64,000 nt of DNA, from contig CAZNIS010000006.1 of the NCBI GenBank assembly GCA_964573105.1, positions 62,001-126,000 on the forward strand. The letters are read 5' to 3'. The position numbers and the translations under genes are program-made. A model generated the notes under the pieces. That model made no database searches and was not told where the DNA came from. It saw only the letters and a program-made list of their open reading frames with translations. Positions 44,190 through 53,477 of this stretch are shown one piece after another; within the stretch, counting starts at the first letter, position 1; each line of letters opens with the position of its first letter. The stretch is from CAKZSB01 sp964573105 (lineage in GTDB: Bacteria > Pseudomonadota > Gammaproteobacteria > Granulosicoccales > Granulosicoccaceae).

Positions 44190-45449
44190 TCAATCTCCGC
44201 TGTAGGCGCGTTTGACTTCCTGTGCAATGATCTGCATCCCGCGCTGCACGTGTGCCTCAGGTTGTGCATAGGATACGCGAATGCACTCGTGGCGATGCGG
44301 CCAGTCGGTGTCGCCAAGGCCCGGAAAAAAATGATGTCCCGGCACTATGATGACGCCGCGTGCTTTTAATCGCTCGTACAGTTGCTGTGAGTTGATTGGC
44401 AACTCTGGAAACCACAGCCACAGAAAAAACGCGCCTTCGGGCTTGTGCGCAAGACCCGGGGAGTCGCCCATCGCCTCGTTAAACCAGTTCACTGCGCGCT
44501 CGGCCATCGCAGCATAGAACGGCCGAATGTCACTGTGGCACATTTGTATCAGCTCATCGTTCTGCAAAAGATCGAGCGCCAGAGCGGCGCCGATGCTGCC
44601 CGGTGCCAGATTGGTGATCGCGTTGATTGAACCGATCGCGTCGATGATTTGCGGGTGCGCGACGACGATACCGGTGCGACACGCCGGCAGGCCGATTTTC
44701 GACAGACTCAAGCACATGATGGTGTTGTCGTTCCAGCCCGGTTTGACGTCGGCGTGGATGATGTTTGGAAACGGTGCGCCGTAGGCGTTGTCGATGATCA
44801 GCGGGATCTCGGCGCTGGCAGCGATTTGCGCCAGCTGCTCGATCTCGCCGTCAGTCAACACATTGCCTGACGGGTTGGTCGGCCGCGAGACGCAAATGGC
44901 GGCGGCATCGTCCGGCAGCTCGAAGCCGTCAAAATCGACGCGATACTTGAATTGCCTGGCGTCGAGTTGGTCGATGCGCGGTCTGCGCGAGACGAAAAAT
45001 GGCTCATCGATCGACTGCGCCTCGTAGCCGATGTACTCCGGCGCCAGCGGCAAGACAATGCGTTTGAATCCGCCGTCGCTCTGTCGGCCAGCCAGCATAT
45101 TGAAGATCGTGAAAAATGCGTTCTGGCTGCCGTTGGTGATCGCGATGTTGGCTTCGCTGACCGGCCAGCGACACTGGCTTGCAAAAAATTCTGCCAGTTG
45201 TGATTTGAGCTTCGCGTGACCGGTGGGTCCGTCGTAGGCGCCAAGCGTTTGCGAAAACAGTGTCGAGTCTTCGGCCAGTCGCGCAAGGGCGGCGCGAAAT
45301 TTCGCGTTCACAGGCGCGATGGATGCCGGATTGCCGCCGCCCAGCATCAGGATATTCGGATCGCCGGCCAGTGCCGCCGAGATATCCTCCATCAGTGTGA
45401 GAATGCCGCTGGGTGTCGAGAATTTTTCGCCAAAGCGTGAAAATTGCAT
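44190..45449 (-). CDS. avtA: Valine-pyruvate aminotransferase
   Basis: A 419-residue fold-type I aminotransferase that exchanges amino groups between valine and pyruvate. It follows AvtA over its whole length: FSRFGEKFSTPSGILTLMED at the start, MLGGGNPASI, NGSQNAFFTIFNMLAGR, SRPTNPSGNVLTD, and the PLP-lysine segment CLSLSKIGLPACRTG. ATG 45449 matches the family N-terminus although no strong ribosome site is visible; longer in-frame starts reach into the promoter region. It links to the branched-chain pathway of ilvBN but is not adjacent to it. Confidence 0.93.
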   Translation of the reverse strand: MQFSRFGEKFSTPSGILTLMEDISAALAGDPNILMLGGGNPASIAPVNAKFRAALARLAEDSTLFSQTLGAYDGPTGHAKLKSQLAEFFASQCRWPVSEANIAITNGSQNAFFTIFNMLAGRQSDGGFKRIVLPLAPEYIGYEAQSIDEPFFVSRRPRIDQLDARQFKYRVDFDGFELPDDAAAICVSRPTNPSGNVLTDGEIEQLAQIAASAEIPLIIDNAYGAPFPNIIHADVKPGWNDNTIMCLSLSKIGLPACRTGIVVAHPQIIDAIGSINAITNLAPGSIGAALALDLLQNDELIQMCHSDIRPFYAAMAERAVNWFNEAMGDSPGLAHKPEGAFFLWLWFPELPINSQQLYERLKARGVIIVPGHHFFPGLGDTDWPHRHECIRVSYAQPEAHVQRGMQIIAQEVKRAYSGD

Positions 45450-45622
45450 GCGGAGCCACTGTTGCTGAAAGGGGGCGATTGCTGCCCGCCGGATGATCAT
45501 TCGGCAATAGTGCAGCGTAGAACGGGGCGAACGGGTATACACATTGTAAAGCGAGTGGCCCGGTGCTGCCGCATCTACGACACTATCGGTCTCATCGATT
45601 TCTGTAGCAAACCTCGTACAAC

Positions 45623-48136
45623 ATGACCCTGAATTCTGTCGCCGGCCTCTATCGCCGGATCGTGCTGGACCACCCGGCAGTCATCATCGCGCTGTTGCTG
45701 GCGATACTGGCATTTTTCGCGCTGCAGGCGCGACATTTCGCCCTCGACGCCTCGGCCGATGCGCTGCTGCTCGAAGACGACAAGGATCTGCAGATCTATC
45801 GCGCCGCGCAGGCGCGCTACCAGTCGCAGGATCTGCTGGTGGTGACTTACACCCCGCAGGCCGACATGCTCGCCGACAGCACGCTCGATCAGCTGGCGGC
45901 GCTGCGGGCCGAACTGGTCGAGGTTGAATCGGTCGAATCGGCCTTCACGCTGCTCGATGTGCCGCTGATGACAAGCGCCGATATCGAGCTTGCCGAGCTG
46001 ACCGTGGATGTGCCCACACTGACCACCCACCGCGACTACGATCCGGAACGCGTAAAAGAAGAGATCGCCACCAGCCCGGTGTTTGGCGATCTGATCCTAA
46101 GCAGCGATGCCTCCACCACAGCACTGCTGCTGACCCTGACTGACGATGAACAACTGGGAGCGCTGCACGCCGAGCGCTCGGCACTGCGCATTCAGAGTCT
46201 CAATAGTGAGTTGGCAGCTGCCGACGCCGTGCGGCTCGATGAGGTTAACCAGCAGTACGATGCTGCACGCGCGCTCTTTGGCGAGCAGCGCCATAACGAT
46301 ATCGCCGCGATCCGCGCAATTCTTCAGAACTATCGCGATGATGCGACTTTGCATCTGGGCGGCGTGCCGATGGTGTCGGACGACATGATCAGCTACATCG
46401 GTCGCGATCTGGTGACCTTTGGGGCCGGGGTGGCGCTGTTCATCGTGATCATGCTGACGCTGATCTTTCGCCGCCTGCGCTGGGTGGCGCTGCCGCTTGC
46501 AAGCTGCGGCTTTGCCGGGCTGCTGATGCTCGGGCTGTTGGGTCTGGTCGGCTGGAAAGTCACCGTGATCTCGTCGAATTTCCTGTCATTGATGCTGATC
46601 ATTACCCTGTCGATGAACATTCACCTGATCGTGCGCTTTCGCCAGTTGTGTCACGACAGGCCGGACGAATCGCACCGCGATCTGGTGCTGGAAACCACGC
46701 GACGGATGTTCTGGCCGTGTCTCTACACTGCGCTGACGACCATCATTGGATTCAGCTCGCTGGTGTTCAGCGGTATCAAGCCGGTGATGGATTTCGGCTG
46801 GATGATGTCGATTGGCCTCGGCGTGACATTTCTGACCTCGTTTTTACTTTTTCCGGCCCTGCTGATCTGGATTGGACCGCGGTCGGACGATGCGATGGCC
46901 GATAAACCAGTGGCCGCCACAGCGATACTCGCGCGTTTCACCCAGCGCGGCGGCGGTCTGGTTCTGGGGCTGGCGCTGATCATTGCGGTGCTGAGCGCGA
47001 TCGGCATTTCGCGGCTGCAGGTCGAGAACAGTTTTATCAATTACTTTCGCGATCACACCGAAATCTATCAGGGCATGAAGCTGATCGATGAGCAGCTCGG
47101 CGGCACCACGCCGCTGGAGATACTGCTCGACGTCAGCGAAGACGAGGACGATGAGTGTGCCGACACCACCGGGATGACCGAAGACGAGCTGGAATACTGT
47201 GAGGAGATGGAATTTCTGCAGGAGGATAAATCGGCTGCGGATCTGTGGTTCACGCCGTTCAAGATCGAGCGCATCAATCAGGTGCACGATTATCTGGATT
47301 CATTGCCCGAGGTGGGCAAGGTGCTGTCGCTGTCGTCGATACTGCGCACCGGCGAGCTGATCAACGACAACCAGCCCTTTACGCCGTTTGAACTGGGTGT
47401 TCTGTACAAGCGCATACCCGATGACATCCGCGAGCGGATGATCGAACCCTATATCTCGATCGATGAAAACGAAGCCCGCATCGCGCTGCGCATCCTCGAC
47501 TCGCAGCCCGATTTGCGGCGCGCCGAGCTGCTGGCAAAAATCCGCAGCGATCTGCAAAACGAGCTGCAGATACCCGAGGACAAAGCGAGTATCAGCGGCA
47601 TACTGGTGCTCTACAACAACATGCTGCAAAGCCTGTTTCAGTCACAGATTCAGACCGTCGGTGCCGTGCTGCTTGGCATCGCCATCATGTTCATGATTCT
47701 GTTTCGCTCGCTATCGCTGGCGGTGATTGGCATTGTGCCAAATGCGCTGGCTGCGGCACTTGTCATGGGGATTATGGGGCTTGCCGGCATTCCGCTGGAC
47801 ATGATGACGATCACCATCGCCACCATCACCATCGGCATCGCGGTGGACAACAGCATCCACTACATTTACCGGTTCAGAGAGGAATTCCCGAAAACCGGCA
47901 ACTACCACGCGACGATGGATGTCTGCCACGCGAACATCGGGCGCGCGGTGCTCTACACCTCGCTGACGATCATTTTCGGGTTTTCGATCCTGGTGTTCTC
48001 GAACTTCATCCCGACCATCCTGTTCGGCCTGCTGACGGCACTGGCGATGTTCGTGGCACTGCTGGCGGTGCTGACACTGCTGCCGCGGCTTATCGTGTTG
48101 TTAAAGCCGTTCGGCCCCGAGCGCATGGCGGCCTGA
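45623..48136 (+). CDS. MMPL/RND-superfamily exporter with an acidic insert
   Basis: An 837-residue membrane protein of the RND superfamily with two sets of helices: a single N-terminal helix, a periplasmic domain, about five helices (380-430 onward, for example ALFIVIMLTLIFRRLRWVAL), then a second helix and periplasmic domain and a final set ending near residue 830 (FVALLAVLTLLPRLIVLL). It resembles hopanoid or lipid transporters such as HpnN-type MMPL proteins more than AcrB. The second periplasmic domain carries an acidic segment with two Cys at about 503-540 (DEDDECADTTGMTEDELEYC). Cargo unknown. It is monocistronic, upstream of cpxR. Confidence 0.82.
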   Translation: MTLNSVAGLYRRIVLDHPAVIIALLLAILAFFALQARHFALDASADALLLEDDKDLQIYRAAQARYQSQDLLVVTYTPQADMLADSTLDQLAALRAELVEVESVESAFTLLDVPLMTSADIELAELTVDVPTLTTHRDYDPERVKEEIATSPVFGDLILSSDASTTALLLTLTDDEQLGALHAERSALRIQSLNSELAAADAVRLDEVNQQYDAARALFGEQRHNDIAAIRAILQNYRDDATLHLGGVPMVSDDMISYIGRDLVTFGAGVALFIVIMLTLIFRRLRWVALPLASCGFAGLLMLGLLGLVGWKVTVISSNFLSLMLIITLSMNIHLIVRFRQLCHDRPDESHRDLVLETTRRMFWPCLYTALTTIIGFSSLVFSGIKPVMDFGWMMSIGLGVTFLTSFLLFPALLIWIGPRSDDAMADKPVAATAILARFTQRGGGLVLGLALIIAVLSAIGISRLQVENSFINYFRDHTEIYQGMKLIDEQLGGTTPLEILLDVSEDEDDECADTTGMTEDELEYCEEMEFLQEDKSAADLWFTPFKIERINQVHDYLDSLPEVGKVLSLSSILRTGELINDNQPFTPFELGVLYKRIPDDIRERMIEPYISIDENEARIALRILDSQPDLRRAELLAKIRSDLQNELQIPEDKASISGILVLYNNMLQSLFQSQIQTVGAVLLGIAIMFMILFRSLSLAVIGIVPNALAAALVMGIMGLAGIPLDMMTITIATITIGIAVDNSIHYIYRFREEFPKTGNYHATMDVCHANIGRAVLYTSLTIIFGFSILVFSNFIPTILFGLLTALAMFVALLAVLTLLPRLIVLLKPFGPERMAA

Positions 48137-48165
48137 ACGCGGCGCCGGGTGCGTGTTTTGGCAAT

Positions 48166-48181
48166 GTAAACGGCTTGTAAA
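48166..48181 (+). promoter_or_regulatory. CpxR box upstream of cpxR
   Basis: GTAAA (48166-48170), six bases, GTAAA (48177-48181). The known CpxR operator is two GTAAA half-sites with a gap of about five bases. Its place 92 bases before the cpxR ATG implies autoregulation. It is within the gap after the exporter gene. Confidence 0.65.
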
Positions 48182-48272
48182 CGCACTAGCCAGAAGAAAT
48201 ATCGGTCGCTACCTTGTGGCGTTGTGATTGCCCCATATTGTCTACCGAATACCAGCGCCGACCGCGACAACC

Positions 48273-48965
48273 ATGCACCGAATCCTGCTAGCCGACGACG
48301 ATCAGGTTCTGTCTGACCTGCTGACCGAGTACCTGAAAAGCCAGAACCTCGAGGTCGAACAAGTGATGGATGGCCGCGCCGCGGTGGATGCACTGCGGGA
48401 TGACATCGATCTGGTGGTGCTGGATGTCATGATGCCGGTGCTCGACGGCTTTGCCGCACTGCGCGAGATCCGCGCCAAAAGCAAGGTGCCAGTGCTGATG
48501 CTGACCGCGCGGGGCGAAGACGTTGATCGCATTGTCGGGCTCGAGATGGGGGCTGACGACTATCTGCCCAAACCCTGTAATCCACGCGAACTGCTGGCCC
48601 GAATCCGCGCCATCCTGCGGCGCAGTGAAGTCGCCACCACGGCCGGATCCGATGCCCTCGAAGTGGGCAATCTGGCGCTGCGCAACAGCGATCGCACGGT
48701 CACGCTGGGCGGCGAGCCGGTCCAGCTCACGGTAGCCGAATTCAATATGCTCGAAGCGCTGATGTCAGCCGCTGGCAGTATTGTGACCAAAGAAGAACTG
48801 ACCGAAAAAGGTTTGGCACGCAAACTGGAACTCTACGACCGCAGCGTCGACATGCATATCAGCAATCTGCGGCGCAAACTGGGCCAGTCGCAAGGTGGTG
48901 AACAGCTGATTCGGACGGTGCGTGGGATCGGCTATATGATCGGCGCCGATGAAGACAGCGCCTAG
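48273..48965 (+). CDS. cpxR: Response regulator CpxR
   Basis: A 230-residue OmpR-family regulator of the envelope-stress response. The receiver domain has Asp8-Asp9-Asp10, phospho-acceptor Asp51 in VVLDVMMPVLDG, and Lys in GADDYLPKPCNP. The C-terminal winged helix includes LTVAEFNMLEALMSAAGSIV and DRSVDMHISNLRRKLG, like CpxR. ATG 48273 is set by the receiver-domain start. A CpxR box lies 92 bases upstream. cpxA follows after 28 bases. No cpxP is seen. Confidence 0.93.
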   Translation: MHRILLADDDQVLSDLLTEYLKSQNLEVEQVMDGRAAVDALRDDIDLVVLDVMMPVLDGFAALREIRAKSKVPVLMLTARGEDVDRIVGLEMGADDYLPKPCNPRELLARIRAILRRSEVATTAGSDALEVGNLALRNSDRTVTLGGEPVQLTVAEFNMLEALMSAAGSIVTKEELTEKGLARKLELYDRSVDMHISNLRRKLGQSQGGEQLIRTVRGIGYMIGADEDSA

Positions 48966-48993
48966 CAGGGCTGCGCGGATATCTGGTAGCTGA

Positions 48994-50391
48994 ATGTATC
49001 GCTTATTCTGGAAAATCTTCTTTCTGTTCTGGATCGTCAACGGCGTGTTGTTCAGCGCCGGGGTGTCGCTCGCGCACCTGTTCAGTGATCGCATGGAGCA
49101 GCAGCGCCACCGCAGCTTTCCAATCGCACAGATCGCGGAAAACGCGATCTATGCGCACGAGGTGGGCAAGATGTCGCGCTTTTTGCGCCGCGCGCGGCAC
49201 AGGCTCGGTGTCGAGGCCTGGCTGCTCGACCTGAATGGCACACTGCTGGGGCCCGAGCGCATCGCACCGCGCATGCCTCAGGTGGACACCTTCCCAACCT
49301 ACATCAAGCCGTCCGAGGCGACCGGCAATCGCCATGTGCACAGCATAGAGCTGGAGGCTGAGGATGGCCGCCGCTATCACTTTATCGCCGCCTACGATGT
49401 GCGTCCGCCGAAGGACAACATGCCGAGCCCGTTCCAGCGACTGATGTTTTTTCTGGTCGCGATCGCAGCCACCAGCCTGTTGATCGCCGGTTTCATCACC
49501 CGCCCGCTGCGTCGCTTGCAGCGCGCCGTTAGGCGCTTTGCCAGTGGCGAACTCGACACTCGCGTCAACGGCGTGGTGTCCTGCCGCAAGGATGTCGTCG
49601 GCGAACTCGGGCGCGAATTCAACTCGATGGCCGAGCGACTCGATTCCACGATTGAAGCGCAGCGTCGGCTGATGCGCGACATCTCACACGAGTTGCGCAC
49701 ACCGCTGGCGCGAATGCAGGTGGCGGCAACACTTGCCGAGGACATCAGCGAGGGTGCCGAGCAACCGCTGCAGCGCATTCACACAGAAATCCAGCGCCTC
49801 GATGCGCTGATCGGGCAGGTGATGGCGCTGGCCAAACTGGAAAGCGGCACCGAGAAGCTCGAAACCGAGCCATTTGATTTACCGCATATGCTCGCGCAGC
49901 TGGCTGCCGATGCCGAGTTCGAATTTGCCGGCGACGGCAAATCGGTCGAAGTGAAGGCGCCGCAGCCGATTGTGCTGGATGGCAACCGCATGCAGCTGCG
50001 CAGTGCAGTGGAAAACGTGCTGCGCAACGCGATGCGCCATACACCGAATGACACCCCCGTCACCATCGCGGCCAGCCGGCATGGCGATGAGGTCGACATC
50101 ACCGTGCGCGATCGCGGGCCGGGCGTGCCCGAGGCCAACCTTCAGCGTGTATTTGATGCGTTTTTCCGCTGTGAAGACGCGCGCGATTGCGACAGCGGTG
50201 GCCACGGTGTGGGGCTTGCCATCACCCGAGGTGTAGTGATGGCACACAATGGCTCGATCACGGCCGACAACCACCCCGAATCCGGGCTGATCGTGCGAAT
50301 CACTATCCCGATGCAGTACGAGCGCAGCACCGCCAGCCGCGTGCAAGCTGCGGACGTCAGCCTGCCGATACCGTCTGGCAAGCCCGCCTGA
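48994..50391 (+). CDS. cpxA: Sensor histidine kinase CpxA
   Basis: A 465-residue inner-membrane kinase. Helix 1 is at about 5-28 (IFFLFWIVNGVLFSAGVSLA), a periplasmic domain of about 115 residues follows, and helix 2 (LMFFLVAIAATSLLIAGFIT) leads to a HAMP domain. Phospho-acceptor His232 is in RDISHELRTPLARMQVA; ATP-binding boxes are NVLRNAMRHTP and DRGPGVPEANLQRVFDAFFR, with GHGVGLAIT. It should sense envelope stress and phosphorylate CpxR. mltA and the SPFH genes downstream are in the same direction and may be part of the response. Confidence 0.92.
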   Translation: MYRLFWKIFFLFWIVNGVLFSAGVSLAHLFSDRMEQQRHRSFPIAQIAENAIYAHEVGKMSRFLRRARHRLGVEAWLLDLNGTLLGPERIAPRMPQVDTFPTYIKPSEATGNRHVHSIELEAEDGRRYHFIAAYDVRPPKDNMPSPFQRLMFFLVAIAATSLLIAGFITRPLRRLQRAVRRFASGELDTRVNGVVSCRKDVVGELGREFNSMAERLDSTIEAQRRLMRDISHELRTPLARMQVAATLAEDISEGAEQPLQRIHTEIQRLDALIGQVMALAKLESGTEKLETEPFDLPHMLAQLAADAEFEFAGDGKSVEVKAPQPIVLDGNRMQLRSAVENVLRNAMRHTPNDTPVTIAASRHGDEVDITVRDRGPGVPEANLQRVFDAFFRCEDARDCDSGGHGVGLAITRGVVMAHNGSITADNHPESGLIVRITIPMQYERSTASRVQAADVSLPIPSGKPA

Positions 50392-50485
50392 TCGCGGGCC
50401 GTTTGGTATCGTTGATGACGTGTCAGCGCGAAGTTCGCCGGCGCCATGTACACTCAACAGATACGAACCGGCTGAAGTTATCACC

Positions 50486-51643
50486 TTGAATACCCGATCC
50501 GGCGCTGCTGCCGGCCACCGCTGTCGTCATCTGCTATTGCTTGTCACCATGACACTGATGGGTGTCGGCTGCGACTGGTTTCGCGATCGCGAACCGGGCA
50601 TTGGCGATCCGGTCAGCTGGCGCGATATACCGGGCTTCGCGTCTGACGATTTGCTGCAAAGCTGGCCTGCAATGCAGTCACAGTGTCCGCGTATGGCGGG
50701 CAAGGGTGGGCGCTGGCCGCAATTGTGCGAGATCGTACAGAGCATGACGGAACCTACCGCCGGCCAGTTGCGCGACTTCTACCAAACGCACTTTCGCGCC
50801 CACCGGGTGCACGGTCTGAATAACAATCTCAGCGGCTTGATCACCGGCTACTACGAGCCGATTTTGCGCGGCAGCCGCACCCCGAATGAGCAGTTTCGTT
50901 TTCCGGTTTACGCACCCCCTGAAGACATGATCACGGTTGATCTTGCCGAGTTGTATCCACAGTTAAAGGGTATGCGGCTGCGCGGCAGGCTGGTGGGTGA
51001 TCGGCTGGTGCCCTACTGGTCACGCGCCGAAATCGATACCGGCGACGCGCCCTTGCGCGGCCAGGAGATTTTGTGGCTGGACGATCCGCACGACTCGTTC
51101 TTCGCGCAAATTCAGGGCTCGGCGCGGGTCTCACTCGCCGATGGCGGCGAGGTGGGGATTGGCTATGCCAATCAGAACGGCCACCCGTATTTTGCGGTTG
51201 GCAAAAAGCTTGTCGAGATGGGTGAACTTGAACTGGCCGATGTCAGCCTGTTCACCATACGAGCCTGGCTGCGAGACAATCCCGATCGCGCCGACAGCGT
51301 ATTGAATGCCAACCCCAGCTATGTTTTTTTTGAGCTGCGCGAGCAAGTGGACGATGGACCACGCGGCTCGCTGAATGTACCGCTGACCGCCGGCCGCAGT
51401 CTCGCCGTCGATCGCAACGTTATACCTCTGGGCTCACCTGTCTGGATTGACACCACCTTGCCGGACGGGTCGACCTATCAGCGTATGATGATGGCGCAGG
51501 ATACCGGCGGGGCGATCAGCGGACCAGTGCGCGCCGACGTATTTTTTGGTGCCGGAGAGCACGCCGAGCAACTCGCCGGCGAGATGAAACAATCGGGTAG
51601 TTTATATGTACTACTGCCGTTGGATGGACAACAGAATGAGTAG
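50486..51643 (+). CDS. mltA: Membrane-bound lytic murein transglycosylase A
   Basis: A 385-residue lipoprotein that cleaves peptidoglycan glycan strands to 1,6-anhydromuropeptides. A hydrophobic N-terminus ends in lipobox LMGVGC; the MltA domain shows LITGYYEPILRGSRTPN and IQGSARVSLADG, and the 3D domain ends with AQDTGGAISGPVRADVFFG, whose Asp is the catalytic residue of the family. TTG 50486 is the most likely start because the signal peptide follows; a GTG at 50420 would add 22 hydrophilic residues. It follows cpxA by 94 bases. Envelope maintenance fits with the Cpx system. Confidence 0.9.
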   Translation: MNTRSGAAAGHRCRHLLLLVTMTLMGVGCDWFRDREPGIGDPVSWRDIPGFASDDLLQSWPAMQSQCPRMAGKGGRWPQLCEIVQSMTEPTAGQLRDFYQTHFRAHRVHGLNNNLSGLITGYYEPILRGSRTPNEQFRFPVYAPPEDMITVDLAELYPQLKGMRLRGRLVGDRLVPYWSRAEIDTGDAPLRGQEILWLDDPHDSFFAQIQGSARVSLADGGEVGIGYANQNGHPYFAVGKKLVEMGELELADVSLFTIRAWLRDNPDRADSVLNANPSYVFFELREQVDDGPRGSLNVPLTAGRSLAVDRNVIPLGSPVWIDTTLPDGSTYQRMMMAQDTGGAISGPVRADVFFGAGEHAEQLAGEMKQSGSLYVLLPLDGQQNE

Positions 51644-51672
51644 CCAACTTTTAACTTCAGGCAGCCAGCCAC

Positions 51673-52770
51673 ATGGCTAACCAGCAGGCGCCACCAGAGC
51701 TTGATGAAGTATTCAGGCGTTTCAAAGGCTTTCTTGGTGGGCGGCAGACGAAACGGCGCAACTGGTTTCCATTGTTGCTGGTGGCAGCCGGTTTTTTCTG
51801 GGTAATTACTGAACAGGAGTCCACACTGATGGGCGATACCAATATTCTCGAATCGATGAATCTCGCGGTATGGATTGGCGGTGCGATACTGCTGATCTTC
51901 ATTCTGCGTTCGATCATCCGCATCGTGCCGCAAAACGAAGCGCTGGTGATCGAACGGCTGGGCCGCTACAACCGAACCCTGCTGGCCGGTATGCACTTTC
52001 TGGTGCCGTTTATCGAGCGCGCAGCTTACAAACACTCGCTAAAAGAATTTGCTGTCGACGTCCCATCGCAGCAGGCGATCACGCGCGACAACGTCGCGCT
52101 GGGCATCGATGGCGTGTTGTACATCAAGATCATGGATCCGCGGGCCGCCTCCTATGGAGTTGAAAATCTGCGCTTTGCGATCACTCAGCTCGCCCAGACA
52201 TCCATGCGCGCCGAGATCGGTAAACTCTCACTCGACGATACCTTCGAATCCCGCGAGAATATCAACGCGCGCGTCACGCAGGCGATCGATGAGGCATCAG
52301 AAGTGTGGGGCACCAAGGTACTGCGCTACGAAGTTAAAGACATCACGCCGCCGGCCACCATCCTCGAAGAGATGGAAAAGCAAATGGGGGCAGAGCGTGA
52401 GCGACGCGTGGCAGTAACGACCTCTGAAGGGTATCGTCAGGCACAAATCAACCGCGCAGAGGGTGATCGGCAGGCGCAGGTACTGCGCGCCCAGGGTACC
52501 GCCGAATCGCTGACCATCGAGGCCGGTGCGCGGGCCGAGGCGATTCGCCAGATCTCTGCTGCGATCAACGAAGATGGCGGTACCGCAGCTGTCGCACAGC
52601 AATTGTCCGAACAATACATTACCGCGTTTGAAAAACTGGCGCGCGATGGCACCGTGGCACTGATTCCGGGTGACAGCAGCGACATCGCCTCAACGGTCGG
52701 CAAAGCGTTTTCGGCATTTGACGTACTCAAGCAACAGGCCGAAGTCGCCAAGAACAATCGGGGGGGCTAG
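51673..52770 (+). CDS. qmcA: SPFH/band 7 membrane protein, QmcA-like with HflK-like N-terminus
   Basis: A 365-residue membrane scaffold. The N-terminal PPELDEVFRRFKGFLGG (7-23) resembles the cytoplasmic start of HflK; two hydrophobic segments follow (FPLLLVAAGFFWVI, LAVWIGGAILLIFILRSII). The SPFH domain (VPQNEALVIERLGRYNRTLL to about residue 250) is stomatin/QmcA-type and a helical region AEGDRQAQVLRAQGTAESL ends the chain. QmcA has no HflK-type N-terminus, so this looks like a hybrid. The NfeD gene starts two bases after its stop, the usual SPFH-NfeD pair. Confidence 0.85.
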   Translation: MANQQAPPELDEVFRRFKGFLGGRQTKRRNWFPLLLVAAGFFWVITEQESTLMGDTNILESMNLAVWIGGAILLIFILRSIIRIVPQNEALVIERLGRYNRTLLAGMHFLVPFIERAAYKHSLKEFAVDVPSQQAITRDNVALGIDGVLYIKIMDPRAASYGVENLRFAITQLAQTSMRAEIGKLSLDDTFESRENINARVTQAIDEASEVWGTKVLRYEVKDITPPATILEEMEKQMGAERERRVAVTTSEGYRQAQINRAEGDRQAQVLRAQGTAESLTIEAGARAEAIRQISAAINEDGGTAAVAQQLSEQYITAFEKLARDGTVALIPGDSSDIASTVGKAFSAFDVLKQQAEVAKNNRGG

Positions 52771-52772
52771 CA

Positions 52773-53234
52773 GTGGCCACCTTATCGCCGTTTCTCTTTT
52801 TTCTGATCCTCGGTGTCGCGCTGCTGGCGCTGGAACTGGTGATCTTTCAGTTTTCAAGCTTTTGGCTTTTTTTCATTGGCATCGGTTCACTGGTGGCTGC
52901 ACTGTGGGCATGGCTGGCGCCGGGCAGTGGCCTGCCGACCTTGCTGGCCGTATTCGTGATCGCAAGCGTCGCTGTCACAGCGCTGCTGCTGCAGCCGCTG
53001 CGGCGCTGGCAGTCGCAACCGACCGGGCTTGAGGACAACAATGCCATCGGTCAGCGAGTGAAGGTGATCAGTACGATTAGTCCGGGCCAGCCAGGCAAGG
53101 TGTTTTGGTCCGGCAGCGACTGGCCGGCCGATCTGGCAGACGGAGAACAGCAGAGCCTTGCCGCCGGCAGTCACGCCACGGTGGTGAAGGTCAGCGGCAT
53201 TCGATTGCTGGTGTCTGCAGGCACCGGCGGCTAG
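52773..53234 (+). CDS. nfeD: NfeD-family membrane protein
   Basis: A 153-residue protein with four likely hydrophobic segments (FLFFLILGVALLALELVIFQ, FWLFFIGIGSLVAALWAWL, LAVFVIASVAVTALLL) and a C-terminal OB-fold-like domain (GQRVKVISTISPGQPGKVFW, SHATVVKVSGIRLLV). Short NfeD proteins partner SPFH proteins in membrane microdomains. GTG 52773 is just after the qmcA stop with GGGGGG as ribosome site. Together they form a two-gene unit. Confidence 0.9.
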   Translation: MATLSPFLFFLILGVALLALELVIFQFSSFWLFFIGIGSLVAALWAWLAPGSGLPTLLAVFVIASVAVTALLLQPLRRWQSQPTGLEDNNAIGQRVKVISTISPGQPGKVFWSGSDWPADLADGEQQSLAAGSHATVVKVSGIRLLVSAGTGG

Positions 53235-53294
53235 CACGTTTGGCATTCATTCGGCCGACTTCAGCTATCGTCTACTCGCAGGTTTCCATCGTTC

Positions 53295-53477
53295 GTGTCC
53301 CGTAGCAAAGCACCGGCTGACAAAGCCGTCACGCTGATCACGATGGAGGATGTCGTGTGTGCCGCCGGCGTGTCGCGCATGACGGTGTCGCGCGCGTTGC
53401 GAAGCGACGGGCCAGTCTCAGACGAGACGCGCCACGGCAAGTTTGAGATGCTTCACGGCATCGATCTGGCCATGTAG
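53295..53477 (+). pseudogene. Remnant of a LacI-family regulator (N-terminal DNA-binding part)
   Basis: From GTG 53295 the frame reads a LacI helix-turn-helix: MEDVVCAAGVSRMTVSRALR then SDGPVSDETR. About 45 residues match; the sequence then changes to an unrelated tail (HGKFEMLHGIDLAM) and stops at 53477, where an intact protein continues for about 290 more residues. It is a truncated relic, most similar in style to gluconate-utilisation repressors. It lies 60 bases after nfeD. Confidence 0.75.
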
